Of a stretch of 64,000 nucleotides of DNA, positions 18,800-27,368 are shown in pieces. The stretch is from Pirellulaceae bacterium. Lineage in GTDB: Bacteria; Planctomycetota; Planctomycetia; Pirellulales; Pirellulaceae. The notes under the pieces are model-generated. The model searched no databases. It saw only the letters and a program-made list of their open reading frames with translations, and was not told the origin of the DNA. The position numbers and the translations under genes were made by a program. Numbering within the stretch: position 1 is the stretch's first letter; every line of letters begins with the position of its first letter. The DNA is taken from assembly GCA_026004775.1 (NCBI GenBank), contig BPJU01000002.1, forward strand, positions 490,435-554,434. Direction: 5' to 3'.

Positions 18800-19777
18800 A
18801 TGACTCGAACGCGTTTGTCCCAGGGGGTTCGATCCCGCCAGAGGTGGCTTTGCGGACCGAGGTTTGCAGGATATCTGGTACTGGCGATTGCAATCGGTGA
18901 AGGAGTCGGCTGGGCGCAAGAACCTCAAGAAGAACCGTTGTTTGTAGCTCGTCCGGTTACGGACGATGGCCTGTTTACGGAAGGGATCGAAGGGCCGGCG
19001 GTGGATCGGGAGGGAAATGTGTATGCGGTGAACTTTGCCGAGCAGGGGACGATCGGCCGCTGGCGTCCCGGCGGGATGGCCGAGCTGTTTGTGAGACTTC
19101 CGGCGGGGAGTATCGGAAATGGCCTTCGCATCAGCCGGCAAGGCAAAATGTTCGTGGCCGACTATACCGCGCACAATGTGCTCATCGTGGACCTGGCCAC
19201 CCGCCACATTGAAATTTTTGCCCATGAGCCTCGTATGAACCAACCCAATGACCTGACGCTGCTGTCCAACGGGCGTCTGTATGCTTCCGATCCGAACTGG
19301 TCTGCCGGCACCGGTCAGATCTGGCGCATCGATCCGGACGGAACAGTAACACGCGTGGCTGCCGGCATGGGAACGACCAATGGAATTGATGTGAGTCCCG
19401 ATGAGAAGACGTTGTACGTGAACGAATCGGTGCAGCGCAACGTGTGGGCCTTTGGCATCCAGCCGGATGGGTCTCTTACCGACAAGCGACTGGTGCGGCA
19501 GTTTGCGGACTTCGGGTTCGACGGAATGAGGTGCGACGTGGATGGCAACCTTTATATCACTCGCTACGGCAAAGGCACCGTTGTGAAAATGGCGCCGGAC
19601 GGAACCGTGCTTCGCGAAGTGGATATCTTGGGAAGCCGGCCTTCGAATATCTGTTTCGGCGGCCCCGATGGCCGCACAGCCTACGTGACCGAAGTCGACC
19701 ACCGCCGGCTGGTGGCGTTCCGAGTTGACCGTCCCGGTTTGGAGTGGGCTCGCCTGCACCTTCCCAACGACAAATGA
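18800..19777 (+). CDS. Secreted SMP-30/gluconolactonase-type beta-propeller
   Basis: 325 residues. The N-terminal segment up to about residue 40 is a long signal peptide. The mature protein has the blades of the SMP-30/gluconolactonase/LRE family: 'GIEGPAVDREGNVYAVNF', 'QPNDLTLLSNGRLYASDPNW' (metal-site Asn and Asp), 'TNGIDVSPDEKTLYVNES', 'DGMRCDVDGNLYITRYGKGTV' and 'TNICFGG'-like 'SNICFGGPDGRTAYVTE'. Family members are Ca/Zn lactonases. The ATG at 18800 has a CGGAG site 8 nt upstream; a GTG at 18791 overlaps that site and is rejected. Confidence 0.87.
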   Translation: MTRTRLSQGVRSRQRWLCGPRFAGYLVLAIAIGEGVGWAQEPQEEPLFVARPVTDDGLFTEGIEGPAVDREGNVYAVNFAEQGTIGRWRPGGMAELFVRLPAGSIGNGLRISRQGKMFVADYTAHNVLIVDLATRHIEIFAHEPRMNQPNDLTLLSNGRLYASDPNWSAGTGQIWRIDPDGTVTRVAAGMGTTNGIDVSPDEKTLYVNESVQRNVWAFGIQPDGSLTDKRLVRQFADFGFDGMRCDVDGNLYITRYGKGTVVKMAPDGTVLREVDILGSRPSNICFGGPDGRTAYVTEVDHRRLVAFRVDRPGLEWARLHLPNDK

Positions 19778-20084
19778 GCCTACATCGCTGCTTGGCAGCG
19801 CCTCGATCACCTCGTAATTGCCCTTTAATCGTATCGAGTCGCTATTGCGCGCAGGAGTACTTGAGGCCATCGCCACGACTGGAGGGGGCAAATGATCTGG
19901 AAATCGCGGTCGAGCAGGCTTACAATCATTGGATCAACGGATATTAATTCGTTGAAAAAAGGAGGGGGTAGCGAGGTGTATCGGGTGGGGTGTCGCTAGA
20001 GAAGTGAATGAACTGCGGTGAGGGTCCTGCCCAGGGGCTTGGGGGCGTTTGGAAAAAACCATCGGCGCAAAAGGGAGTTCAGGT
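19778..20084. other. Intergenic region upstream of the DUF1501 gene
   Basis: About 307 nt. It probably holds the promoter of the DUF1501 gene. The stretch near 19940-19970 (attaattcgttgaaaaaagg) is AT-rich compared with its surroundings. No gene or RNA was recognised. Confidence 0.4.
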
Positions 20085-21467
20085 ATGTTGCGTGTGCTTT
20101 TAGAAAAGACCGGGCGATACTGCGACGGCTGGACACGCCGCAGTTTCCTGCAATTGGGAGTGGCCGGGATGTCATGGGCGGGACTGGGCCGCGTGCTGGA
20201 GGCTCGGGAACGCTCGCGAGAGCTGGGGCAACCGAGCAAGGATACTTCGGTGATTTTGCTGTGGCTGGACGGTGGTCCGAGCCACATGGACCTTTATGAT
20301 ATGAAGCCCGAGGCGCCGGCCGAATACCGCGGCATCTGGAGACCGATCAAGACCAACGTGCCGGGCATCGAGATCAGTGAACTGTTTCCGCTGCAGGCCC
20401 AGGTGGCCGATAAGTTTTCGATTATCCGCTCGCTGCACCACGACTCGGGCGATCACTTCACGGGCGGCCACTGGATGCTAACGGGGCGCGGAGCCGGCGT
20501 GAGCGGCGCCGCCACAGCCGGCAAGTACCCGTTTTTTGGAGCCATCGCAGCCAAGGTGTTAGGGCCTCGCCGTGCCGGACTGCCGGCCAACGTGGCGATT
20601 CCGTATGCCATGAGTATCGGGCTGCGGCCCGGCTATTTCGGCGGCAATTACTTGGGGGTGGATGCCAATCCGTTCGAGACCGAAGGTGACCCGAATGCCG
20701 AGAACTTCACGGTACGCAACATCAGCCTGCTCGGTTCGTTGAACATCGAAAGGCTGGAGGATCGCCGCACGTTGTTGGGGGACCTGGATCGGATGCGGCG
20801 GGAAGTGGATCGATCCGGAGTGATCGAAGCGATGGATCGATTTGACCGGCAGGCCTATGAGTTGGTAGCCGGCACGGCGGCCCGCGAAGCATTTGATCTT
20901 AGCAGGGAGAACGCGAAGCTTCGCGAGCGGTACGGGCGGCACACCTGGGGCCAAAGTGTCCTGCTGGCTCGCCGGCTGGTGGAAGCCGGCGTGACATTCG
21001 TTACCTGCCACTTTGGCGGCTGGGATCACCATTGGGATCTCCAGGCAGGTATGGAGAATTACCTCCCGAAGATCGATCAGCTCTTTTCGGCATTGTTAAC
21101 GGATTTGTGGGACCGCGGGCTGTACGAAAAGGTGTTGGTGGTGATGTGTGGCGAGTTCAGTCGCACGCCGCGCATGAACGACGGCGGTAATGGCGGTCCT
21201 CCGCGCAGCATGGGCACCCCCGGACGTGACCACTGGGGCAATGCCATGTTCTGTGTGATGGCCGGCGGTGGCATCCGGCCGGGACAAATCGTTGGCTCGA
21301 CCGACCGGCTGGGCCAGGCACCTCAGGACCGGCCGTTGCGTCCCGGGGACATCCATCACACGATTTATCGGGTGCTGGGCGTCGACCCGAATCTGCATTT
21401 CCTGGACCACTCCGGGCGCCCGGTCCCGGCCATCGACCACGGCGCTCCGATCGAAGAATTGCTATAA
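20085..21467 (+). CDS. DUF1501 domain protein (Tat-exported)
   Basis: 460 residues. A Tat-like signal 'TRRSFLQLGVAGMSWAGL' spans about 17-34. The DUF1501 domain then begins with 'VILLWLDGGPSHMDLYDMKPEAP' and continues with 'RSLHHDSGDHFTGGHWMLTG', 'TFVTCHFGGWDHHWD', 'VLVVMCGEFSRTPRMN' and 'GRDHWGNAMFCVMAGGGI'. The fold belongs to the alkaline-phosphatase/sulfatase-like superfamily. Proteins of this family are often encoded beside DUF1549/DUF1553 proteins in planctomycetes, but no such partner is here. The exact reaction is unknown. I use the ATG at 20085 (AGGGAG site) over a TTG at 20049. Confidence 0.9.
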   Translation: MLRVLLEKTGRYCDGWTRRSFLQLGVAGMSWAGLGRVLEARERSRELGQPSKDTSVILLWLDGGPSHMDLYDMKPEAPAEYRGIWRPIKTNVPGIEISELFPLQAQVADKFSIIRSLHHDSGDHFTGGHWMLTGRGAGVSGAATAGKYPFFGAIAAKVLGPRRAGLPANVAIPYAMSIGLRPGYFGGNYLGVDANPFETEGDPNAENFTVRNISLLGSLNIERLEDRRTLLGDLDRMRREVDRSGVIEAMDRFDRQAYELVAGTAAREAFDLSRENAKLRERYGRHTWGQSVLLARRLVEAGVTFVTCHFGGWDHHWDLQAGMENYLPKIDQLFSALLTDLWDRGLYEKVLVVMCGEFSRTPRMNDGGNGGPPRSMGTPGRDHWGNAMFCVMAGGGIRPGQIVGSTDRLGQAPQDRPLRPGDIHHTIYRVLGVDPNLHFLDHSGRPVPAIDHGAPIEELL

Positions 21468-21539
21468 TCGCAGGGGGAGCGGGCCGCGGTAGCACGGGCG
21501 GCCGACCGGCGAGTACGGTTTGCAGGGGAGTTGGTGGCG

Positions 21540-21962
21540 ATGTTCCGAATAACCCGGTGCATGGGCTTTTTGTGGGGAGTCGGTATTGCGATCTTGGGGC
21601 TGCCGTATCTGCCTGCACAACAGGGCGATGCGCATCCGCAGGCCCAGCTTGACACCGCCATCTCTGAAGCGATCCGCCTATTGGAAAAGAAAGACCACGT
21701 TACCTTGCTGAAGAACTTCGTGGCTCCCGATGACCTACAAAAGATTGTCCAGAATGTTCCGATCGAAGAACTGGCAGAGCGATTCGGCAAGAACCACGCC
21801 GAGCATCTGTTGAAAGTTCTCAAGTCGATTCAGGGAAAGAAGCCGGAACTGGACCAAGAGAAAAAGACCGCTACCTTCAGGATCGACGAGTCGCTTCGGC
21901 TACCGATGCGTGACACGTTGGTCTTCGTGCAGGTAAACGGCCTCTGGTATATTCGCAATTAG
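21540..21962 (+). CDS. Small secreted hypothetical protein
   Basis: 140 residues from an ATG with a GGGGAG site 9 nt upstream. The first 25 or so residues are a signal peptide, cleaved near 'LPAQQG'. The mature part is charged and helical ('ISEAIRLLEKKDHVTLLKNFVAPDDLQKI') and ends in a short beta region ('TATFRIDESLRLPMRDTLVFVQVNGLWYIRN'). That ending resembles the C-terminus of SnoaL/NTF2-like or lumazine-binding-like secreted domains. I do not recognise a family. It lies 72 nt after the DUF1501 gene. Confidence 0.7.
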   Translation: MFRITRCMGFLWGVGIAILGLPYLPAQQGDAHPQAQLDTAISEAIRLLEKKDHVTLLKNFVAPDDLQKIVQNVPIEELAERFGKNHAEHLLKVLKSIQGKKPELDQEKKTATFRIDESLRLPMRDTLVFVQVNGLWYIRN

Positions 21963-22077
21963 TGGCACGTCCGTGGCGTATCGGTTTATCCGAGCGGCCG
22001 ACGGGCGGCGCTTGGGTAATACGGCAGTCGGAAGTGGAGCCGTAGCGCGTCGCACGAATTCGATTCGGAGAAAGCGT

Positions 22078-23142
22078 GTGCTTGGAAGTCTTATCCCGTT
22101 TTGGCGGCGCGCTGGCCGGGGGATGCTCCTTTTGATTGGCAGCATGGTCGGAGTTGCGACTGTCGCGGGTGATGAGCCGCGATTAACCGAACTTCGGCCG
22201 CCGCAGGAAGTGTTGGGTCCTGAAGCGGTGCCCGTGCTGCTTGACGAACGCGGCGCAGGAGAAGGACCGGCATGGGATCCGCAGTGGGGGCTTCTGACAA
22301 GTGGGGAAGGACACATCTTTCGGCGGTCCCGTACGTGTGAACTGACGGTTTTTCGTCGTGATGCCGGTTCCAATGGCCTGCTCTTCGACAGGCAGGGGCG
22401 TTTGCTGATTTGTGAACCGGTGCGCCGCCGTGTGACGCGTCTTGACCGTGATGGCACGTTGACGGTGCTGGCCGAGCGCTTTGAAGGCAAACGTTTCAAT
22501 CAGCCCAACGACCTTGCCCTCGATTCGAAAGGTCGTATTTACTTTTCGGACCCGGTTTATGGAGGCCGGCGTGACCTGGAGATGTATGATAACGACGGCC
22601 GACTGGTCGAGGGCGTCTACCGCATCGACCCGGACGGCACGGTGCACCGCGTGATTGCTCATGAAGTGGATCGTCCCAACGGATTAGCGGTCTCCCTGGA
22701 TGATCGCTTTCTGTATGTGGCTGACAACAACAATGACACCGTGGGGGGCGCGCGGAAGCTGTGGCGGTTTTCGCTGCGCCCAGACGGCTCGGTGGACACG
22801 CAGAGTCGAACGCTCGTTTATGATTGGCACCATACGCGGGGTCCGGACGGAATGAAGTGGGATGCCTCAGGCAGGTTGTTTGTAGCAGCCGGACGCAACC
22901 GGCCGCGGCCTCCTTATGAAGTGCAAGAGCAACCGACGGCCGGAATCTATGTCTTTTCGCCCGAGGGTAAATTGCTGACCGTGGTGCGGATCGAGCGAGA
23001 CGAGACGACGAACTGTGCCTTCGGCGGAGACGACTTGCGTACGGTATTCGTCACGGCCGGCGGCACGCTGTGGAGCTTCCGCGTCAACGTAACGGGGCGG
23101 CCGCCATGGCCCCCGCTGGCTGACCGCGGCGATGGAAACTGA
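22078..23142 (+). CDS. Secreted SMP-30/gluconolactonase-family protein
   Basis: 354 residues from a GTG with a GGAG site 7 nt upstream. The frame is open 35 codons further, but this start gives a clean signal peptide (hydrophobic about 15-30, 'ATVAGDEP'). Propeller motifs: 'EGPAWDPQWGLL', 'SNGLLFDRQGRLLICEP', 'FNQPNDLALDSKGRIYFSDPVYGG', 'RPNGLAVSLDDRFLYVADNNN', 'GPDGMKWDASGRLFVAAG' and 'TNCAFGGDDLRTVFVTAGGTLW'. These are the classical gluconolactonase blade sequences with Glu, Asn and Asp metal ligands. It likely opens sugar lactones. It is the second paralogue within 4 kb. Confidence 0.9.
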   Translation: MLGSLIPFWRRAGRGMLLLIGSMVGVATVAGDEPRLTELRPPQEVLGPEAVPVLLDERGAGEGPAWDPQWGLLTSGEGHIFRRSRTCELTVFRRDAGSNGLLFDRQGRLLICEPVRRRVTRLDRDGTLTVLAERFEGKRFNQPNDLALDSKGRIYFSDPVYGGRRDLEMYDNDGRLVEGVYRIDPDGTVHRVIAHEVDRPNGLAVSLDDRFLYVADNNNDTVGGARKLWRFSLRPDGSVDTQSRTLVYDWHHTRGPDGMKWDASGRLFVAAGRNRPRPPYEVQEQPTAGIYVFSPEGKLLTVVRIERDETTNCAFGGDDLRTVFVTAGGTLWSFRVNVTGRPPWPPLADRGDGN

Positions 23143-23396
23143 ATGGCCCAGCGCGCGTGAGCGGCGATACACGTGCGTCCGAGGTTGTAAGGCAAACGGG
23201 TGTCTCGCACTGCCGACTGCTTGGCAAGGTAATTGCAACAAGCGTGGTGTTTCCTTTGGGGCGGTGGCCGTCAATAATGAAGGCATACCAGGCGCACGGA
23301 GGTAACCGCTCACGCGAGTGGCAGGGCCAGACTATGTAACAGACATCGAGCGGTGCTGGGGGCGCTGCGCGGTGGTTGAGGCAATCGAGGTGGTGC

Positions 23397-23993
23397 ATGT
23401 TACCGGCGGTGCTAACACGTCCCACATTGGTACTGAACCGCAATTGGCAGCCGGTGGGCGTTGCGGCTGTGGCACGGTCGCTTACCATGGTGTGGAACGG
23501 TACGGCGCTGATCGTCGATCCCAATGACTTCCAGCAATACACATGGGAGGATTGGGCTCGGTTGAAACCCCAGGAAGGCGAGCCGTTTATTCGGGCCGTG
23601 ACATTGTGCCTGCGCGTTCCGGAGGTGATTACTTTGACCCGCTACGATCGGGTTCCGGCCAAGGCGGTCACCTTCAGCCGCCGCAACATTTACAAGCGGG
23701 ATCGTTACACCTGCCAGTATTGCGGGGCACGACCGCGGAGCGAAGAACTGACGATCGACCACGTCATCCCTAGATCACAAGGAGGGACATCCACCTGGGA
23801 GAACTGCGTGCTGGCATGCTTGGATTGCAACGCCAAGAAGGGTAATCGCACTCCCGAGCAGGCACGCATGCCCTTGAGGCGCAAACCGTTTCGGCCTACC
23901 TGGAAACCGATGTACATGTGGCATAACGTGCGTATTGCCAGTTGGTCGAAGTTCCTGAGCGAAGCCTATTGGAATGTGGAACTGGAAGAATAG
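23397..23993 (+). CDS. HNH endonuclease domain protein
   Basis: 198 residues. An N-terminal region of about 80 residues ('TLVLNRNWQPVGV', 'VITLTRYDR') typical of this stand-alone HNH group comes first. The HNH core follows: 'RDRYTCQYCGARP' (first CxxC), 'LTIDHVIPRSQGG' (DH) and 'STWENCVLACLDCNAKKGN' (second CxxC with the two N). Such proteins are widespread in planctomycetes and cyanobacteria as single genes; their function is not established. The ATG at 23397 is preferred over an upstream TTG. It is not next to a restriction or mobile module. Confidence 0.9.
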   Translation: MLPAVLTRPTLVLNRNWQPVGVAAVARSLTMVWNGTALIVDPNDFQQYTWEDWARLKPQEGEPFIRAVTLCLRVPEVITLTRYDRVPAKAVTFSRRNIYKRDRYTCQYCGARPRSEELTIDHVIPRSQGGTSTWENCVLACLDCNAKKGNRTPEQARMPLRRKPFRPTWKPMYMWHNVRIASWSKFLSEAYWNVELEE

Positions 23994-24097
23994 GCCAGCC
24001 ACGGCTCCGCGTCCCACCGAAATTTCTACCCGTGCGACTTGCTGCTGGAAATGACCTGCTTTCCCTTTTGTGATCGTCGCTGCGTTAGGACGGGCTG

Positions 24098-25360
24098 ATG
24101 GCTTTGGGCAGACGCCTGGGATGGCTCACCTATCTGGGGCCCGGGTTGCTGCTGGCGGCCACGGGGGTCGGTGCCGGGGACCTGGCCACCGGCGCCTTCG
24201 CCGGGAGCATACTGGGTACCCGTGTATTGTGGGCTGTCTTCGCGGGCGCTTTTCTCAAATTCACGGTGAACGAAGGCCTTGCGCGGTGGCAACTACTTAC
24301 CGGCTCCACGTTGCTGGAAGGCGTAGCGCGGCACTTGGGTAAACCGGTCTGCTACGCTTTCGGCCTTTATCTGGTCGGGTGGAGTTTTTTTGTGGGCTCG
24401 GCCCTTGTGAGCGCTTGCGGTGTCACGATGCATGCTCTGCGACCGTTGTGGGGGCCAGAGTACGACAAGGTAATTTACGGTGTATCCCACAGCGCGATTG
24501 CTCTGGCAGTCGTTTGGTGGGGAGGTTATCCGGCATTCGAGAAAGTGATGCGGATTTGTGTGGCGATGATGTTTTTTTCCGTGTTACTGGCTGCCGGCGC
24601 CATTCGGCCGCCCGTCGGCGAACTGTTACAAGGAAGCCTGATTCCCACCATTGCACCGAAAAGCGAGAGCTGGCGGTGGACAGTGGCACTGATGGGAGGC
24701 GTCGGAGGCACGGTTACGATACTCTGCTACGGCTACTGGATTCGGGAAGAGAAACGAGAAGCCCCGCGATGGCTGGCCGCTTGCCGCTGGGACTTGGCCA
24801 GCGGCTATTTGATGACGGCGCTATTCGGGGCGGGGATGGTCGTGTTGGGAAGCCGCATTCCGGCCGAAGGGCGTGGCGCCCGGCTCATCGTCACATTGGC
24901 CGACCAATTGCAACAGGCTCTCGGGCCGTGGGGCACCACCATGCGCTGGGTGTTTCTGGCCGGAGCTTGGGCCGCGGTGTTCAGCAGTTTGTTGGGGGTT
25001 TGGCAAAGTGTCCCGTATCTTTTTGCCGATGTGTGGCGGTTGGTCGCCACACCCCGCGGCGCGCGTGCGCCTCTGCCCGATACGCGCTCCGGACCGTATC
25101 GACTGTATCTGTTGGCTATTGCCACCGTGCCGCTGTTAGGACTGCGCTTCCAATTCCAGCAAATCCAGCAGACCTATGCCATTGTGGGCGCCTGCTTCCT
25201 GCCGCTGGTGGCATTGCTGCTGGCCTGGCTCAACGGTTGGTCAGGACTGTTGCCGCCCCATCGCCGTAACTCGACCATCACCACCATCGTATTGCTGGCG
25301 ACGTGTCTTTTCTTCCTTTGCTACGGGTGGATAGAAGTACGCTATCAGATCGGCGGCTGA
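24098..25360 (+). CDS. Nramp-family-like membrane transporter
   Basis: 420 residues with about 11 hydrophobic segments. The first reads 'YLGPGLLLAATGVGAGDLATGAFAGS', the position and style of Nramp TM1, but the DPGN metal-binding motif of canonical Mn/Fe transporters is replaced by GAGD. The Nramp TM6 region may correspond to 'LMGGVGGTVTILCYGYWIREE'. Canonical metal specificity is therefore doubtful. Related bacterial divergent Nramps carry other ions or have unknown substrates. ATG start at 24098. No metalloregulator is adjacent. Confidence 0.82.
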   Translation: MALGRRLGWLTYLGPGLLLAATGVGAGDLATGAFAGSILGTRVLWAVFAGAFLKFTVNEGLARWQLLTGSTLLEGVARHLGKPVCYAFGLYLVGWSFFVGSALVSACGVTMHALRPLWGPEYDKVIYGVSHSAIALAVVWWGGYPAFEKVMRICVAMMFFSVLLAAGAIRPPVGELLQGSLIPTIAPKSESWRWTVALMGGVGGTVTILCYGYWIREEKREAPRWLAACRWDLASGYLMTALFGAGMVVLGSRIPAEGRGARLIVTLADQLQQALGPWGTTMRWVFLAGAWAAVFSSLLGVWQSVPYLFADVWRLVATPRGARAPLPDTRSGPYRLYLLAIATVPLLGLRFQFQQIQQTYAIVGACFLPLVALLLAWLNGWSGLLPPHRRNSTITTIVLLATCLFFLCYGWIEVRYQIGG

Positions 25361-25415
25361 CACGGGCCGGACACGCCGGCTCTTTTTCACCATACAACCA
25401 ATTGAGCCGATCCGT

Positions 25416-25985
25416 TCAACGTTGAGTAGATTCGGTGGCCGATCGCGCTGCGCGAGGGGACGCGGCGGGAGTGAGTCTTGCTAACTGAGTGTCGTTGTCA
25501 GGCAGTTGGGGTGCCAGCACAGCCAGCGGTTTGCAAAGGTCACGCCGTTGGTCTTTCGGGAGGAATTCCTGCTCGGATAGTTCCGGATCGTATTGCGTCC
25601 ATGTCTCGCGCACGCTCTTGGCAAATACGCGTCTGAGCACGCCACCGTCGTGCCAGAGTGCCGAGTATTGGCCCGTTACCGGGTCGCGGGAGGGGACCTG
25701 GGACGGGGACTTCACCAGGCGCCACGCCCGAACTTGGTAGCGCCCCTGGACCGGACACCATTCGTAGTAGATGGTTTGGTCGAAAACGTGCCGGCCGTGT
25801 TCGTCAAAATAGTGATTCACTTCGATCAAGTCGACCTGATCGGTCACGACCAGAGCAGCGGGGTTGCTGCCGACCAAGACAGCGGCCATCCACAGGCAAG
25901 AGGCTGTCGGCACGATTCCCTCCGTGTCGGCTGGCGACAGACCTGGGTTCGGGTTGTCGGCACCGTGTGCCTGGCTCTCCATCAT
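25416..25985 (-). CDS. Hypothetical protein of planctomycete type
   Basis: 189 residues. The conserved-looking core is 'DLIEVNHYFDEHGRHVFDQTIYYEW', then 'YQVRAWRLVKSPSQVP', 'WHDGGVLRRVFAKSVRETWTQYDPEL'. A hydrophobic stretch at about 30-48 could be an anchor or late signal. The alternation of strands suggests a small beta-rich domain. No function is assigned. The tail (about 165-189) is low complexity. Two adjacent ATG codons (25985 and 25982) can start it. It converges with the Nramp-like gene across 55 nt. Confidence 0.7.
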   Translation of the reverse strand: MMESQAHGADNPNPGLSPADTEGIVPTASCLWMAAVLVGSNPAALVVTDQVDLIEVNHYFDEHGRHVFDQTIYYEWCPVQGRYQVRAWRLVKSPSQVPSRDPVTGQYSALWHDGGVLRRVFAKSVRETWTQYDPELSEQEFLPKDQRRDLCKPLAVLAPQLPDNDTQLARLTPAASPRAARSATESTQR

Positions 25986-26217
25986 CTGGTTTCGGCGCTG
26001 ACGAGCGAAGCTCTCCAGTTTTTCGGTGCGACGGCTGCCTCATCCCGCCTACCGGCTCGCTCGGATCGAACTTCGCCGGACTGGTCGAGGTTACCGTCCG
26101 CGGTCGCCATGCCGAAACCGACCTGGCCGGCAGTTGGTGCCAGCCATCCGTTGCTGTTCAAGCTCACAGTGGCTACTGCTCGAGTAGAACGTAACTACCA
26201 CGACCGGCGGAACCGTG

Positions 26218-26595
26218 TCAACGGCAAAATTTTTCGCTCCTACGGGGGCCGCACGAAGGACCAGCATATCGCGGAGCCGGTAGGGGCACGGCATGCCGTG
26301 CCCCTACGACGTTTGGGGCGGCGTGATGGGCAATCACCAGGATGCCGTGGACGTGGTTTGGCATGACGATGAATGTATCCAATTGGACATGCGGGAAATG
26401 GTTCGGTATGTCCGTCCAACATTGTTGTGCGATGTGCCCCGCCTCGTTCAACCGCATCTCCCCCGCCACCACCTCGCCGAACAGACACAACCTGTCCTTT
26501 GTGCAGATGGTGACAAAATACGCCGCTGGCTGCGCGTAATCATATCCCGGCAGGCGAATGCTGCGCCGATGGTGCTTTTCGGGATCGTAGGCCAT
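26218..26595 (-). pseudogene. Truncated REP-associated tyrosine transposase (RAYT copy 1)
   Basis: The N-terminal 100 residues match the neighbouring RAYT copy 2 with about eight substitutions. They include the HUH site 'IVMPNHVHGILVI'. Similarity stops at the REP-like palindrome 26280-26307, which is read as 'VGARHAVPL'. The next 20 residues are unrelated and end in a stop. The C-terminal half with the catalytic tyrosine helix is missing, so the gene is inactive. RAYTs are Y1-type single-strand transposases thought to spread REP sequences. Confidence 0.85.
26280..26307. repeat. REP-like palindrome, unit 1 (inside RAYT copy 1)
   Basis: A perfect 28-bp palindrome: 14 nt gtaggggcacggca followed by its reverse complement. 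It is followed by acgac, as in the other units. It lies in frame within RAYT copy 1 and marks the point where that copy loses similarity to copy 2. Confidence 0.92.
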
Positions 26596-26648
26596 GACTA
26601 TACTTTCCTCGCCTTCTCCGGACGCGCGCGGACAAGCCGATGACCGCC

Positions 26649-27314
26649 TCATGTGCTGCCAAACCACACCTCTTCGTCGGGGTTTCTGCCCGTACAGTCG
26701 GGGTTCTCGCGGTCCAGATGCCAGCGTATGGGGTTGGTGGCGATGTATTGGCGGATGCGTTGCAGCGATGCTTCGTTGCGGATGATGTGTTCGTAATAGT
26801 TGCGTTGCCAGACGGGCGTGCTGGGCATGCCCCGCAGGATGTTGATATGGCGGGTGGTGGCGGATTTGAACGAGCGCACGATGGTGGGTATGGAACCGTG
26901 AACCGGTTTGCCGAATTGTTCACCGGTGGGGTTATGGGACGCCGTCCGTGGTGGTGGTAGGGGCACGGCATGCCGTGCCCCTACCGGCCGTACCCCATCC
27001 ATCACCAGGGCATGCCGTGCCCCTACGACGTTTGGGGCGGCGTGGTGGGCAATCACCAGGATGCCGTGGACGTGGTTTGGCATGATGATGAATGCATCCA
27101 ATTGGACATGCGGGAAATGGTCTGGTATGTCCGTCCAACATTGGTGTGCGATGCAACCCGCATCGTTCAACCGCATTTCCCCCGCCACCACCTCGCCGAA
27201 CAGACACAACCTGTCCTTTGTGCAGATGGTGACAAAATACGCCGCTGGCTGCGCGTAATCATATCCCGGCAGGCGAATGCTGCGCCGATGGTGCTTTTCC
27301 TGGTCGTACGGCAT
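26649..27314 (-). CDS. REP-associated tyrosine transposase (RAYT copy 2)
   Basis: 221 residues, apparently complete. Y1_Tnp features: 'IRLPGYDYAQPAAYFVTICT' at the N-terminus, the HUH motif 'IIMPNHVHGILVI' (about 77-89), then the catalytic region 'VWQRNYYEHIIRNEASLQRI', with the nucleophilic tyrosine in the YYEH pair, and 'YIATNPIRWHLDREN'. Between the two lies an unusual loop, 'VVGARHALVMDGVRPVGARHAVPL', which is the translation of one full and one half REP-like palindrome. Start ATG at 27312-27314. It cleaves single-stranded REP hairpins in known systems. This is the only one of the three copies that reads through intact. Confidence 0.9.
   Translation of the reverse strand: MPYDQEKHHRRSIRLPGYDYAQPAAYFVTICTKDRLCLFGEVVAGEMRLNDAGCIAHQCWTDIPDHFPHVQLDAFIIMPNHVHGILVIAHHAAPNVVGARHALVMDGVRPVGARHAVPLPPPRTASHNPTGEQFGKPVHGSIPTIVRSFKSATTRHINILRGMPSTPVWQRNYYEHIIRNEASLQRIRQYIATNPIRWHLDRENPDCTGRNPDEEVWFGST
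26957..26984. repeat. REP-like palindrome, unit 2 (inside RAYT copy 2)
   Basis: The same perfect 28-bp palindrome (gtaggggcacggca plus its reverse complement) as at 26280. A half unit, gcatgccgtgcccctacgac, follows at 27010-27029, so the repeat is partly doubled inside the coding sequence. Confidence 0.92.
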
Positions 27315-27368
27315 GGCTATACACTCCTTGCCTTCTCCAGCCGCACGCAGATCAGCGCGATCACCACC

